Shown here in pieces: positions 12,158 through 23,644 of a stretch of 64,000 bases of DNA; the first letter of the stretch is position 1, and each line of letters opens with the position of its first letter. Source of the DNA: Castor canadensis (taxonomy: Eukaryota; Chordata; Mammalia; Rodentia; Castoridae). Below the pieces are notes generated by a model. The model was given only the letters and a program-made list of their open reading frames with translations. It was not told the origin of the DNA and ran no database searches. The position numbers and the translations under genes were made by a program. The DNA lies in assembly GCF_047511655.1 (NCBI RefSeq), contig NC_133403.1, positions 15,497,014-15,561,013 of the forward strand, written 5' to 3'.

Positions 12158-13039
12158 ACTGAGCAAATTTGATGTTCAAAAGGTGCCTCACTGCACAAGT
12201 ACACCATGACAGTGAACTTGCAGAATCTTAATTCAACATTATGATAACCAAGTTCCTGTGTATTACAAGGTAAGCATCAAAAGTACTTCCAGATGAAAAT
12301 AATGGTCAACATTTTTGGTCATCTCAGAGGTCAGCAGTCCTTATCTTTCTGCAGAATTATTCATATTGAAGCCATTCAGCCCATGTAGAAATGACAGTTC
12401 TGATTTTAAATGTCCCTGCTGCCTTCTCAGATCTTCTGAAGGATCCATCCCACAGAATCTGATTTGTGTATTTCCTGAAATTATTTTCTAAAAAAGCAAA
12501 TATCAGAAAAAGTTATTATTTCACCTAATACCCAGTTTTTCTCAAAACATTCTCATTTTATTCCTCGTGACAAAGTGCCAAACCTTTTCTCAAAACAGCA
12601 TCTAGAGGAGCCTTGAACAGCCATGGCTGCAGAGCAGGATGTAGGGATAGCAGCACAGTGGGAGCTAAGCACAGGCAGCTTTAAATGTCTCTGATCTGAA
12701 AGAAGGTGAACTATATCATGAAGTTAATCTTGCCTGTCAAGTTCATGTCCAGATCCCAAATGCTTCAGTTATGGGGATGACCTAACATTATAAGCATGTG
12801 GTGATATGTTTTTCACATTTTCAAATAATTCATCCGGTGGAGTACATTAATTTAACTTGATCTTTGGTCACAGAAAGTATTACTGGAAAAATTTACATCA
12901 AAGTATTTTGTGAAATGAAAGAATATGGACTATAGAATATTACAGTTATTTGGTAAATCACAAATGTAAAGATTTAGTTTATTTTAAGAAGGTATATTAT
13001 TTATATACAAACACTATATGAATGTGTATCCATACATAC
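12158..13039. other. Intergenic stretch without a recognised gene
   Basis: AT-leaning sequence. No conserved coding motif, RNA gene or confident transposon signature was seen. Confidence 0.45.
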
Positions 13040-13742
13040 ATATATAGGTATCCAATGAATGGAGTAAGAAAATGTGGCATTTACACACAATGGAATTTTA
13101 CTTAGCCACAAAGAAGAACGAAATTTTGTCATACTGAAGTAATAGATGGAATTGGAGAACATCTACTGAAGTAATAGATGGAACTGAAGAAAATCATCTT
13201 AAGCAAAGTTAGCCAGGCTTAGAAGGCCAAAAATCACACATTCGCCCTCATATGTGGATTCAATATCCAAAACAAATGCAGTAATATTATTGGACATGGG
13301 TCACACACTAAGGAAAGAACATGCACAGAATGAATAGGAAAACGAAAGGGAACAAAAATTCCAAATGTGGTTGATGTGCTGTCTGTATAAGAGCAAATAA
13401 AGTAATCTTAAAATTGCAAAGGCCAGTATGGACAGGGGATCAGGAAGTAGTGAAGTGGTCTGACAGAGATGAACCAACATGGGATGCAATACAAAAGTGC
13501 AGGGAAACAAAGCTAGGAATCTCTCTGTATACTTATCTTTATCTCAAACTAGCAAAAATGTTATGTCTCTTATTATCTCCTATCTTTTCTCTTCAACAAA
13601 ATCAGAGAACAAGAGGGCAGAACAGGTTCTGCCAGAAAGGGGAGGAGCAGGAGGTGGTGGGAGGAGGGGGAGGTGAATGAAAAACTGTATACACATGTAA
13701 GTAAATGTAAAACTGATAAAATTAAAGAAAGAAAAAAAAACC
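13040..13742 (+). mobile_element. L1: 5'-truncated L1 3' end
   Basis: It starts in the last ORF2 codons ('aagaaaatgtggcatttacacacaatggaattttacttagcca') and runs through a 3' UTR with a G-rich patch (about 13636-13675) to an A-rich tail at 13725-13741. The region between 13132 and 13195 contains a 32-bp tandem duplication. Several frameshifts are present. Confidence 0.8.
13132..13195 (+). repeat. 32-bp tandem duplication inside L1
   Basis: 'tactgaagtaatagatgga' begins at 13132 and again at 13164, each followed by a near-identical remainder. The two units differ at a few bases, so the duplication is not very recent. Confidence 0.85.
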
Positions 13743-13794
13743 AAATTGTGGGGAAAGTCACTCTAGATGAATGTGTCCCAGATGTACTTCATAG

Positions 13795-14446
13795 TGTTAG
13801 CAGTGGGTGGTCTCAGAAGTCCCTGGTTGAGATCTCAGGTGTTTGGCATCCTGAACAAAGAACTGGATGGAGACAGATTGCAAAGCAGCAGCAAAGCTTT
13901 ATTGAAAGTGAAGGCAGAAAGTACACACTATAAGAGGGAGATGTAGTGGGCTCAAAGCAAGGTGGATCAAGAGCAGTACCTGGAGCTCAAGAGCCATATA
14001 ATTTGATTAAGGTGGAAATTTTTATGCTTATAGGCAGGGTGAGAAAGATGGGGAGAATTTGGGTAGTACTTACGAGTAGCTTTAGGTAAATGATAGATTT
14101 GATTGATAGACATATTGAGCATGTGAATTCACTCATTGTAATAGTAGTCGTGGTTTCAGTCCCTACCCATTAGGTTGTAATTAAGTGCTCTGGGACAAAT
14201 AGGTGACTTTGCACCAAGAATTTTCCCGTATGTGCATGACCTTGTTGGGCTAAACCCTTATAGTCGTCATCCTTCTCACTCTGGATGCTTCAGTAAGTTG
14301 TTACTTTTACTGCAAAAGGGGCATTTTTGAGTCGTTTTGGGGTGAGCTAGACAACTTGTTACTACCAGGCAATCTTCAACGAAGCCACCTGTTCCCAATG
14401 TGCTGGTTTGTGTACTCTCCCTGAATTTCCTGCTTCAGTGGCAACA
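13795..14446 (-). mobile_element. Solitary retroviral-type LTR, antisense
   Basis: On the minus strand there is an AATAAAGCTTTGCTGCTGC polyadenylation region (plus about 13885-13900) followed by a U5-like stretch that ends near 13795 in ...AACA. A TATA-like AATTATAT lies upstream (plus about 13994-14003). The proposed termini, TGTT at one end and AACA at the other, fit an LTR. No internal retroviral genes are adjacent and no clear target duplication was found, so the borders are tentative. It looks like an ERV1/gamma-type LTR. Confidence 0.45.
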
Positions 14447-15140
14447 TACTTTTACTTTATCCAACACCAAATGATTGCTACTCCGTATAGGAGAACTGTT
14501 TATGCTCAATCTTGTATTTTGGTATTAAGTAACACCCCAAATATCTTTTTGGGTGTCCAGGAAAATAAAATTAAAATTCATACTTAGCTACATGATTATG
14601 TATAATAAACATGTAAAACACTATAACCTCTTTTAATTTCATTATAACTCTGGCACTTTAATGTTTGAAAGATGGCAGATAAATGCCAGTGAATGCTATA
14701 CTATATTTTGTTAAACTCAGACTTTCCCATGTATGGTTGGCATGATGGTGTTGTTTTCCTTTTGGATTCTCCTATTCATGTTTAAATATATATGTACTGA
14801 CATAATGTTTGTAACTCTAGTGTACAGACACAATTTGTATTAAAAATTAAAAATTGAAAATCAGACACACTCTTCTCATTTGATAAATGGTAATAAACAT
14901 GCATTCAATACTTCTGAGTACCTCCTTTTTACTCTCATCTTTCTAGTCATACATCTCTGTGATTTAGGGATTAAAGATTTAAAATTTACATAGAATCAAA
15001 GAATGAAGAGTTAGGAGTCTAAAACTTTTCAAAATCATCATTCAAATTGACAGCATAATATTTCATTAACAGGACCTACTGCAATGTACTTAACCATTGT
15101 CTTCTTCAGCTACTCTCAATGCTTTCTTTGCTTTTTTCTT
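14447..15140. other. AT-rich stretch without a recognised gene
   Basis: AT-rich sequence with no recognised gene, RNA or transposon. Confidence 0.4.
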
Positions 15141-15144
15141 TTCT

Positions 15145-15215
15145 TTTTTGGTGCTGAGATTGAATCCAGGACTTGTTCATGTTGAGTACACACTACACAT
15201 CCCCAGTATCCTTCC
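15145..15215 (-). repeat. ID-type SINE remnant, antisense
   Basis: 'ttttttggtgctgagattgaatccaggacttgttcatgttgagtacacactacacatcccc' is a decayed reverse ID-like sequence. Confidence 0.5.
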
Positions 15216-15363
15216 CAATGTTTTATGTGTAATAGCTCCTAATTTAGCTCTCATGTACAAATTTTTACTCTGTCACTGTTTCAAAGGACTTCTTGTCCTC
15301 GTCCCATGAATTTACATGTTTTCTCAGCCCTTTGCAACCAGGTTCCAATACAAAGATGTGCTA

Positions 15364-15590
15364 TTGGTGGGCAGCAGTAGTTAATGTCTGGAATCCTAAC
15401 TACTCAGAGACCACGAGGAGTGTGGCTCAAAACCAGCCCTGGACAAATAGTTCACAAGACCCTTTGTTGAAAAAACCCATCACAAATAATTGGCTGGTAG
15501 AGTGTCTGTAACGATGAGTGTTGACTGCTTACCTAGGAAGTTGTGAGGTCCTGAGTTCAAACCCTGATGCTGCCAAAAAAAATCACATAA
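15364..15590 (+). repeat. Composite B1-ID SINE
   Basis: Left part 'gggcagcagtagttaatgtctggaatcctaactactcagag', middle 'ccagccctggacaaatagttcacaagaccc...aacccatcacaaa', right 'ggctggtagagtgtctg...gaggtcctgagttcaaaccctgatgctgcc', then A8. Confidence 0.8.
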
Positions 15591-16184
15591 ACCCTAATTT
15601 ATACCTTATACATAATGTATCAAAACTTATACTAGTTGTACCCTATCATTCTCACAGGACTTTGGTTGTGTTTTATGCACTGTTGGCCATCTATAATTCT
15701 AAGTTAGGATTACATTACTTTTGTCTGTACAATTGTAGAAATAATGGTTTCTGTTAGCTGGGTAGTGTTTAATCTTTGTGTTCTTTACTCATATCTTACT
15801 ATGGCCACTACAAATTCAATTCCAGTATTCAATTCCTGGATAGCTGAGGAAATTAGATGTATGTGGAGGGGGGTTGGCAATCCATTGTCCCTAGATGTTC
15901 TCTGCAAGTATCCAAGGATACTCACAATGACGTAGTAGTTTGGAGGCTTTGATCGTACTATCAAGGAGCCATTTCTGTTTGCAAAAAAAGTCTCCTGGGC
16001 TGCCAATCACCAATGTAAATCCTACACTGCAGGAATCACTGTTCTTTTTCAGGACTAACATCAGTTATTGTAGATAATCTGATGCTGAAAATATCAACTC
16101 ATGTTTTCATGTCATCAATAACGTGCCCCAGGCTTGTTGATGACTGACCTCTGGTAGGATCCACAAGAACAGCACTTTTTCCCC
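15591..16184. other. Stretch without a recognised gene
   Basis: No repeat or coding family was recognised. Open frames here, up to 79 codons, show no family features. Confidence 0.4.
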
Positions 16185-18680
16185 CCCTCAGCAAAAAACA
16201 AATTTATTCAGGAGACATTTTAATTAAGAAACACTATAGGTCACTCATTTGTGAAGTGTGTGGTCAATAGATACACCTGGAAGATGAACAAACTTTAAAA
16301 AATTTGTTTAGCTACATTAAAGTTGGGGAAGGGAGACACCTTACTAAAGAGCTAAGTTTCACAATGGTAAAGCCAATGGTTTCTCCTCCTGGATAGTCAG
16401 ATTTTAAAAAAAGTTTCAATCACTCACAAAGAGCTGGCTTCTCAATGGAACTGCAGAAGTCAGGCCCACCGATGGCTCCAGAGTCCATAACAGAGCAGAA
16501 GAGCCTGGGGTTTTCAGCCAATCCCACACAAACCATAAATAAGGAAAGCTGGTTGGGAGGACAGGAGATAATTTATGACTGCTTCTGAGAAAGTTGGTGG
16601 TACAGCCCAGAGTGGCCATGGATTTCTTAAAAGAATAAATCACAAAAAGCAAATAACTCTGCCCATGTGCCCTGCCCTGCCTGAGTGTCCTAGAGAGACT
16701 TCATGTGGTGGCAAAGCTGTCAGGGCACCTTGTCGGAGCAAGAAAAATAAAAAGACACCTGGAGTGAATTAGCTCTCCCAGGAACCCCCAGACTCCCACT
16801 TACACCCAACCTGACCTTGAACCACAGAAGGTAGATTTTTACATTCTTCTTCAAACCAGGATTTCTTTGCACAGCAATTGTAGTACCATTTCAGTAAGGT
16901 TGTCCCCTGGAAAATACCCTCAGCACCCTGTCTTTAAACAGTTCAAACACACAAGTCCCAAAGAGCTAAGTTGGGCTCAGGTCCATGCAAATAGCTGCCA
17001 TAATTCTTCCAGTTTATCTCAGGTACTGAGCATGGAGTCGCCAGGGAAATTCTCATGGGCATGCAAGCACTCATGGCCCCTTGCAATTCTCCATGCTGCA
17101 CATTTTCTCTGACAACCCTGTCTGGGCTTACAAAATCTGGGTCTGATGTCTCTCCCCAAATGCCTCCCTGCAGTGTGGGTTGTCACTCCCCAGGATAGAG
17201 ACAGCAGCTTTTGCTAAGGATTGATGGGGCAGAACGACGTTGGGGTCTGATCAGTGAGGTTCTCTTCTTCCTTCAGAGGCCTGGGTCAGAGCAAGACATC
17301 TGAGGTCTGTGGGGTGGCCAGTCTGGTCTATTGCAGATGCCCTCACCCCCTCTAACGGTGGTCATGGGGTTCATGGCTGCATCTTGGCATCAGCTCCTAG
17401 GAGCCTCCAAAAGGCCTCTTGATTAGGTTTCCAGAGAGTACTAGCTGCTGCAGAAGTCCATGTCGGTCCTATTCAGCAGAGTGGTCCTGTTTGGGTCCAC
17501 TGTCCCTGGGCTATGGCATCGTGGATTCATCCTTGTCTATAGGGTCAGGCAGGGTGCTGGGGTCCATGGAGAGTTCTGCCTTGCCTTGTAGAAATAGTCT
17601 GGAGGACTCTGGACAGGGCTGGCTCAGGCCTTGAAATATAGGTGTGTGTGTCTGTGTGTTGTGTGTCATGTCTGTGTGTTGTGTGTGTACATGTGTTGTG
17701 TGTTTTGTGCATGTGTTGCATGTGTTGTGTGTATGTCTATGTGTGTTGTGTGTCATGTCTGTTTGTTGTGTGTGTTGTGTGTATGAATGTTGTGTGTATT
17801 GTGTATGTGTGTTGTGTTTTTTGTGTGTTGTGTTTGTTGTTATCCCTGGTAGGATCATGGGGAGACAAGTGTATTGCAGCTGCCCTGGGGTCACACACCC
17901 AGCACTGGGAGGCTGGGCTGTCCTGTCCTCTGCAGGCTTAGCCTGTGGATCCACCTGTCCTGAGCAGTCCAGTGTCATAGACTGCTCCAGCAGGAAGAAG
18001 CTGTCACCATCCTACTCTTCTTCCTTATCTCCTCTGCCATCCCCTCGTAACTCTCCTTCCCCTTTTCCCCTTCCTCCTCTCCTATCCCTTCCTCCTTCCC
18101 TTCCAGGAAAGCATCCCTCCCCTCTACAACCCCCCCCCAGCACCCACGGCTGTGCTGCCCATAGGCTTGGTGGGCAGGGGCCAAGGCTGAGGCCAAGGCT
18201 GGACCATGTGCACTCTGCAAACTGGATTCCCCATCTACAGACATGGTGGATTCAGGAGGGAACAACAGCTCAAGGTCCCCTGCAGACCTGGGCTGCAGGG
18301 CTCTCTCAGGTGTTTCAAAGGCCTGGCCACCCAAGACAGTGGGGAAGAACCCACAGCCCAGGGTTGCTGTCCTTGGGCTGACCCCACCTTCTGACCCTGT
18401 ACCCCACCTGCTGTGCATGGCCTGCCATGACACAGAGATCGGGGTGTCCCCTCAGGATGGAGCAGCCCCGCCCAGCCCATGTAGCTCTCCCATGGGGCGC
18501 ACTGGATGGTGGCGGCCTTGCTCCTGGGTCCCTGCTGCAGCTGCCACTGCCAGCCCTGACAGTGACCCAGACAACAGAGCCTGCATCTTCACCGTATCTG
18601 TTTGAAGCTGGTAGATCAGGCTCTCACCCAACCCTCATGTTACTAGGAGGCACAGGCCCTTCCCCGTCCTGCCACACAAG
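16185..18680 (-). pseudogene. Unidentified transcript-like segment with putative 3' UTR
   Basis: This segment is GC-richer than its surroundings and lacks SINE or L1 sequence. On the minus strand, frames at 17975-18433 (152 codons) and 17511-17978 (155 codons) overlap at an ATGA junction and look like one coding tract with a frame change. The second frame ends in 'PSTLPDPIDKDESTMP'. About 1.3 kb of non-coding sequence follows, ending at an AATAAA (plus 16203-16208). This order resembles the last coding part and 3' UTR of an mRNA or last exon. A (CA)n tract at 17641-17840 lies within the second frame. The protein family was not recognised. It could be a retrocopy, a decayed last exon or chance open frames in GC-rich DNA. 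Confidence 0.3.
17641..17840. repeat. Complex (TG)n / (TGTGT)n microsatellite
   Basis: About 200 bp of 'gtgtgttgtgtgtcatgtctgtgtgttgtg' units with a longer order period containing 'catgtctg'. On the minus strand it reads as (ACACA)n and stays open, giving a Thr/His-rich peptide. Confidence 0.9.
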
Positions 18681-18721
18681 CTAATGAAATATTAACTTGT
18701 TTTTATGAATAATGGAAGGAG

Positions 18722-18932
18722 TTCGGCACCAGTGACTCTCGCCTGTAATTCTAGCTACTCAGGAGACAGAGATTGGGAAGCTTGGGGTTCAAAGTCAGCC
18801 GGGGTAAATAGTTCAGGAGACCATATCTGAAAACTCCTATACAAAAAAGGTCTGAGGGAATGACTCAAGTGGTAATCTGCCTAGCAAGCTTGAGGTCCTG
18901 AGTTTAAACCGCAGTGTTGACTGAAAAAAATG
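18722..18932 (+). repeat. Composite B1-ID SINE
   Basis: 'cggcaccagtgactctcgcctgtaattctagctactcaggagacagagattgggaagc', 'gtaaatagttcaggagacc', then the ID-like 'atgactcaagtggtaatctgcctagcaagcttgaggtcctgagtttaaacc' with an A-rich tail. Confidence 0.8.
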
Positions 18933-18984
18933 TTGGCTTGTTTAAAATAGTGCCTGCTGTTTAAACATTTCTAACTTTCATTTT

Positions 18985-19378
18985 TGCCCTCAACACAGAA
19001 AAACTAAAGCAGATACTTTAAAGCAACTGAGGCCAATAGGAGAAGAGCACCAGGAACTAGAGAAAAGTTTAGTTCAAGAAGAATTAACTTAGAAGGTAAC
19101 ACAAATGCACAGGAAAGCATTGTGAGTCAAATCTCTGTATAGCTATCTTTATCTCAACTAGCAAAATCCCTTGGTCCTTCCTATCATTGCTTATACTCTC
19201 TCTTCAACAAAATTAGAGATAAGGGCAAAATAGTTTCTGCTGGGTAGTGAGGGATAAGGGGGGAGTAAGGGGGGGAGCGGGGGTGGTAAGGGAGGGGAAG
19301 GGGGCAAGCGGGGAGAAATGACCTAAACATTGCATGCACATATGAGTAAAATAAAAATTAAAATAAATAAAAAAAAGT
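18985..19378 (+). mobile_element. L1: 5'-truncated L1 (3' UTR only)
   Basis: This copy closely parallels 35737-36100 of the near-complete L1. It shares 'gccctcaacacagaaaaactaaagcag', 'gagaaaagtttagttc', 'tctcttcaacaaaattagaga', a G-rich tract (19257-19314) and 'gagaaatgacctaaacattgcatgcacatatgagtaaaataaaa', ending in an A-rich tail. Only the 3' UTR inserted. Confidence 0.85.
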
Positions 19379-20329
19379 TTTCCCTTCATGGCAAACACAC
19401 AGATACAAATTCTGTAATGAATGTTTTAAATGACATGAAAGGGGTGGTTTTTACATTTGTTTTCTGTATACTCAAAAAATTCCTAAATTTTATACCATGA
19501 AAAGACAGCACTTCTAAGAGGAAGCACTCCATCCCACATTATCCACAAGCAGAGAATGTGATGAAGCAGTGTTCCAAGCTGTGGGCAGGGAGGGCTAAGG
19601 GATCACCAAGGAATGGTGAAGCATGCAGACACTTGCAGTATGCAAACATGGTCCCAACATAGGCCTGAAGGGAGGACAGATGAAGTGGGGTCATCTGAAC
19701 CCTCGGAGGAGCTTTCAGGGGACCTAGAATAACTGTCCCAAGGATCTGTCCTCCTTTCCTTCCATTTCCAGCTAGGACCAACAGATGCAGGTCACTTACA
19801 TGGCCTGGGAGTTACAGATCAGAGAAGCCAGCCTCCTGGGAGAAAAGCAGGGGAAAAAGGTACAGAACCAATGGGGAGAATCACCAGCACATTATATTGA
19901 ATTCAATCAAGTTTTATGGCCTTCACCCACATCCAGACATGTTAATAAATATCTACTGCACTTCTGCAGTGTTTTCAGCACTGTTCTAAGTGTTCAGCAG
20001 AAAGCAATGGAAAAACCACATCAGGAGAGTGGTGGCACAGAGAGCTTACACTCTAATAAGGGGAAGTCAGACAATAGCTCACAATAAGCACAGATTGGGA
20101 TGGTTAATCCTGGATGAAAATGTAACTGAATTGAAGGATGGCTAGAAAATGGTAACACCCATTTGGTATGTCTGTGAGGGTGGTTCTGTAGAGATGTATG
20201 TGAACAAACCAAGGGCAAAACAAGCCCTGAATGTGTGCAACACTGGCCAGTACAATGGAGGCCTGGATGGAACAAACAGTAGAAATGGGGAAACTCACCT
20301 GTGGACATAAGCTCAAGTCTTCTTAAGGG
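19379..20329. other. Stretch without a recognised gene
   Basis: No clear gene or repeat. Frames of up to 115 codons on both strands show no family features. Confidence 0.4.
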
Positions 20330-20625
20330 GTTATGTGTGTCCCCACCACCATTTTCTGTGTACCTCAAATTCCAGCTTCTTCAGCTTTGAATATGAACTC
20401 ACCAGTGACACTTCAGGTAGCTTCCAGTCCTTTAGGCTTGGACTGGGGCTGTATCTTTGGGCTCTCTTGTTCTGAGCTACTGCAGTCTCTTCAGTCTGCA
20501 GACAACCATTGTGGGACTCTGCAGCCTCTGGTTGCATAAGGCAATTTAATAAATCCCCTCTTATAATTGTATATACATTCTAATTGTCCTGTTTCTGTAG
20601 AGAACTCTGACTGATACACAGATAG
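20330..20625 (+). mobile_element. Ancient LTR fragment (ERVL-like)
   Basis: The end of this block, 'aagcaatttaataaatc'-like AATAAA sequence followed by 'tctaattgtcctgtttctgtagagaactctgactgatacaca', resembles the 3' end of an old mammalian ERVL-class LTR. The preceding 'cagacaaccattgtgggactctgcagcctctg' fits the same element. The assignment is from memory of the repeat family. Confidence 0.4.
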
Positions 20626-21070
20626 CAAAACATTCTCTGTAGACAGTTACAATAGGGTGGCCAGACAATGAGGGTATAAGAAGTGGAAACAGGTAAGCTG
20701 ACCTCTGAAGGTAAAGAACCCTGGGAATATAAGGGAGAATATTTGGGCATTATGAACAGATAGTTTGAAAGCCATGGGAGAAAATGGAGTAAGACAGTGG
20801 GTGGGGAGGATCTCTGCAGGTTCTGTAGTGCAGTGTGAAAACACCAGGCAGTGTTTTCATTTCTTTGGGGTGGGGTGAGAGATATGTCTGCATAGATATT
20901 ATTGGCTTGAAAAGAATAGAATTAGAGGGGCCAGAATCCTGGTGAGGGTCCCTACAGGGTCTACCTGAGAGTAAAGGAGCTGGGTCAGGACATGGAAAGG
21001 AAAAGACATATTGCTGTTGTGTTTGCAAGGTTGCAGGGAGCAGGCAGGAATAAAGAATGATTCTTTTTCT

Positions 21071-21262
21071 TCTTTTTTTTTTGCAGTACTGGGATTTGAA
21101 CTGAAGCCTACACCTTGAGCCACCTCATCAGTCCTCTTTTGTATTGGGTTTTTTGAGATAGGTCCTCACCAGCTATTTGCCCAGGATGGCTTTGAACTGT
21201 GATCCTCCTTATGGCTGCCTCATGAGAAAATATGATTACAGGCCTGAGTCACCAGAACTCAG
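21071..21262 (-). repeat. Composite ID-B1 SINE, antisense
   Basis: A T-run is followed by 'gcagtactgggatttgaactgaagcctacaccttgagccacc' and 'tttttgagataggtcctcaccagctatttgcccaggatggctttgaactgtgatcctcc...gattacaggcctgagtcacc'. A second, short ID-like remnant follows at about 21275-21345. Confidence 0.8.
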
Positions 21263-21541
21263 CTGTTTTTGTTTTTATTTTGAAGGGCTGGGTTTGGAGA
21301 CTAGGGCCTTGCACATGCTAGGCAAGAACGTTTGCTTGTGTTATAATTAGTATGCTTTTTTTACTCTTGAGTTTTGAGAGGACTTTATATATTCATGTAG
21401 TAGTTCTTTATTCATTATATGATTTACATATATGTTCTCCCTCTCATAACTTAAAGTCTTGGTTTTAAATTATGACAAAATCTGATTGCATTTATTTTTC
21501 CCTATATGGATTTTTTTTTTGGTATCAAGTCTTAAGCACTC

Positions 21542-21628
21542 TAGGGCTGGGAAGTAGCTCAGTCCTAGACCACTTGCTTGTTAAGCATGTACAATATTCT
21601 TGTTCGATCTGCAACACAGAAAAACAAA
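21542..21628 (+). repeat. ID-type SINE
   Basis: 'ctagggctgggaagtagctcagtcctagaccacttgcttgttaagcatgtacaatattcttgttcgatctgcaacac' followed by an A-rich tail. Confidence 0.7.
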
Positions 21629-22049
21629 AATTATATCTAGCTAGCCCCAGATTATGAAGATATTTTCTTAATGGTGAAAGAAGACTTTTCATAAATTTTC
21701 ATTTGTTTCTTTTGGATTTTGTTTGGTTCTTTTGTTTTACAGTATTAGGATTAAACACAGTACTTGGTCTGGGAGGAAAGGGAGTAGGGCTACAGTGAGT
21801 GACACATAGAAGGATGAAGCAACAGTAAGTTCTTTTGTCTTTATCTTCAGTGGTCACATGTTCAACATACATATGTAACAGTGGCTTAAATGCTGGTTTT
21901 GCTGATGAGCACTGACTCATTACTGGATGGGGCCCATGAATTAAGTACAGGCAGAAATAGTTAGATGATCCCAAAGCCTCTCTTCCATAAAAATGGGAGA
22001 AATAAGTTGACAGTGGTGAAAATGGAACTGGACTCCAAAAGGGAAAAAA

Positions 22050-22242
22050 AAATTTTTGGTGTCACTGGGATCTCAGACTTGCTAGACAGACTTTCAAGCA
22101 CTTAAGACACTTCATCAGCCTTGTTTAATGTTGAGTTCTTTTGAGAGCTATTTACCTGGGCTGGCTTCAAACTGAGATCCTCCTGATCTCTGCCTCCTGC
22201 ATAGCTAGGATTACAGACATGAGCAACCATTGCCCAGCTCAA
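22050..22242 (-). repeat. Composite ID-B1 SINE, antisense
   Basis: 'ggtgtcactgggatctcagacttgctagac' then 'gagagctatttacctgggctggcttcaaactgagatcctcctgatctctgcctcctgcatagctaggattacagacatgagc'. Confidence 0.75.
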
Positions 22243-23640
22243 GGGAAAATCAGAACTTTGAGAGGTTGACTCTCTCTGTCCTCCTGTTTGTCTGATGAAT
22301 AATGAACCTCATTTCCTTTTTTTTGAAACCCTGGTGAACTTATTTTTGAATTGGCATTGAGGCCAGGGAACCAGCTTTCTGGCAACACATCCATTTATTC
22401 ACTACATTCATCCCTATCTACATACTTCTGTACATGGGTGCTCAAGCTCTGATTCCCTGATGGGCCCCTTTACTTTCACCTAGATTCTCTGGCTACCACT
22501 CCCAGCAGGCCATAGCCACTCTACAAACTTCCAGTCCTGTACAGTTCAACAAGGCAAAGATATTTTTTAAAATAAATAAAATATAACTACTGCCACCTTC
22601 TTGTGGGCCACAAGAGGGTAGTATTCCTTCACTCTAGTCTCTGGTTTCCTAGAGAATCCCAGTTGGTACTACAAACTGGAATTCTCCAACTTCAGTCTGA
22701 GAAAATGAAAGGAAAACAAGTGCCCAGATTGTCTAAACTCAGTTAATCTGATTTTTATGGTAGTGTTCTCACCTTCAGCTCACACCTTCTCCTTTAGAAC
22801 CCTGGTTCTAGGGCTATCTTCAGTGAAGTGACCCCAAAATTAGTCCCACTACCCAGTACAATTCTACCCCTTTGTGTTCAGTCCCAAGAAAAGCGGACAA
22901 AGAATGGTTAGTGGATTCCTCTTTCTGGCCTACTGCTGGGAAGTGTGTCTTCTCTTACTAGAAGATGCTGGCTCACTCTCAATAACCCTACCAGCAGCTT
23001 ATCTTCCTAAAGATCAGCCTTGCACAGAAAGGCCTCACTCTTCTAAGTGTGGTCTCCAAACTTCCAGAATATTAGCAGAAGCAGGTCTGATGTCAGCATA
23101 TATAACTAGGCAAGGAGCATCTCTTATGTACTGTTCCTGATGATGACCAACACAGCAAATTCTCATATTCTCATTTTCCCACCTCTCTGTCTCTCTCTCC
23201 CTCTCTCTCTCTCTCTCCCTCCCTCCCTCCTTCCTTCTCCTTCTCACTATTCTCAGTTTATGAGTATTATACCCCTGTTCTCAAATACTCCTGCAATCTA
23301 TAAGAATACAGAGGAAAACACCAGAGTCCTCTCAACCCCATCTATCTCTCACAAGGGGTATCCACAGTTAACAGGTATATTTGCTCCTGGTTTTTGTCCA
23401 TACATCCATATCTCTATATCTGTAAGTATATTTACATATAAGTTATCTTCTCTTCATTTAAGTTGACTTGTATTGTATGCATTGTTCCTATTCTTGCTCT
23501 TTTACTAGGTGGAGCTGGAGGTCTTTCCAGGCCAGTACATATAAACCTATCTCATTCACTCTATGAACTATAGTGCATATGTCATAATTTATGTAAGGAC
23601 TTTTGGGTAAATTGACACTCATGTTGGTAATAGAAATCAT
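22243..23640. other. Stretch with a (CT)n tract, no recognised gene
   Basis: No family was recognised. The 88-codon frame at 22874-23140 has no domain signature. A pyrimidine microsatellite lies at 23182-23242. The block at 22630-22680 may be another scrap of the LTR type seen at 20.33-20.63 kb. Confidence 0.4.
23182..23242. repeat. (CT)n / (CCCT)n pyrimidine tract
   Basis: Nearly pure pyrimidine run of 'ctctctgtctctctctccctctctctctctctctccctccctccctccttcc'. Confidence 0.9.
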
Positions 23641-23644
23641 AATT

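Noticed and set aside
16984..16991. Octamer ATGCAAAT on the plus strand
   Set aside because: No V leader or V exon follows within 300 bp on that strand, so it is a chance match. The octamers at 27.50, 39.65 and 54.91 kb were rejected for the same reason.
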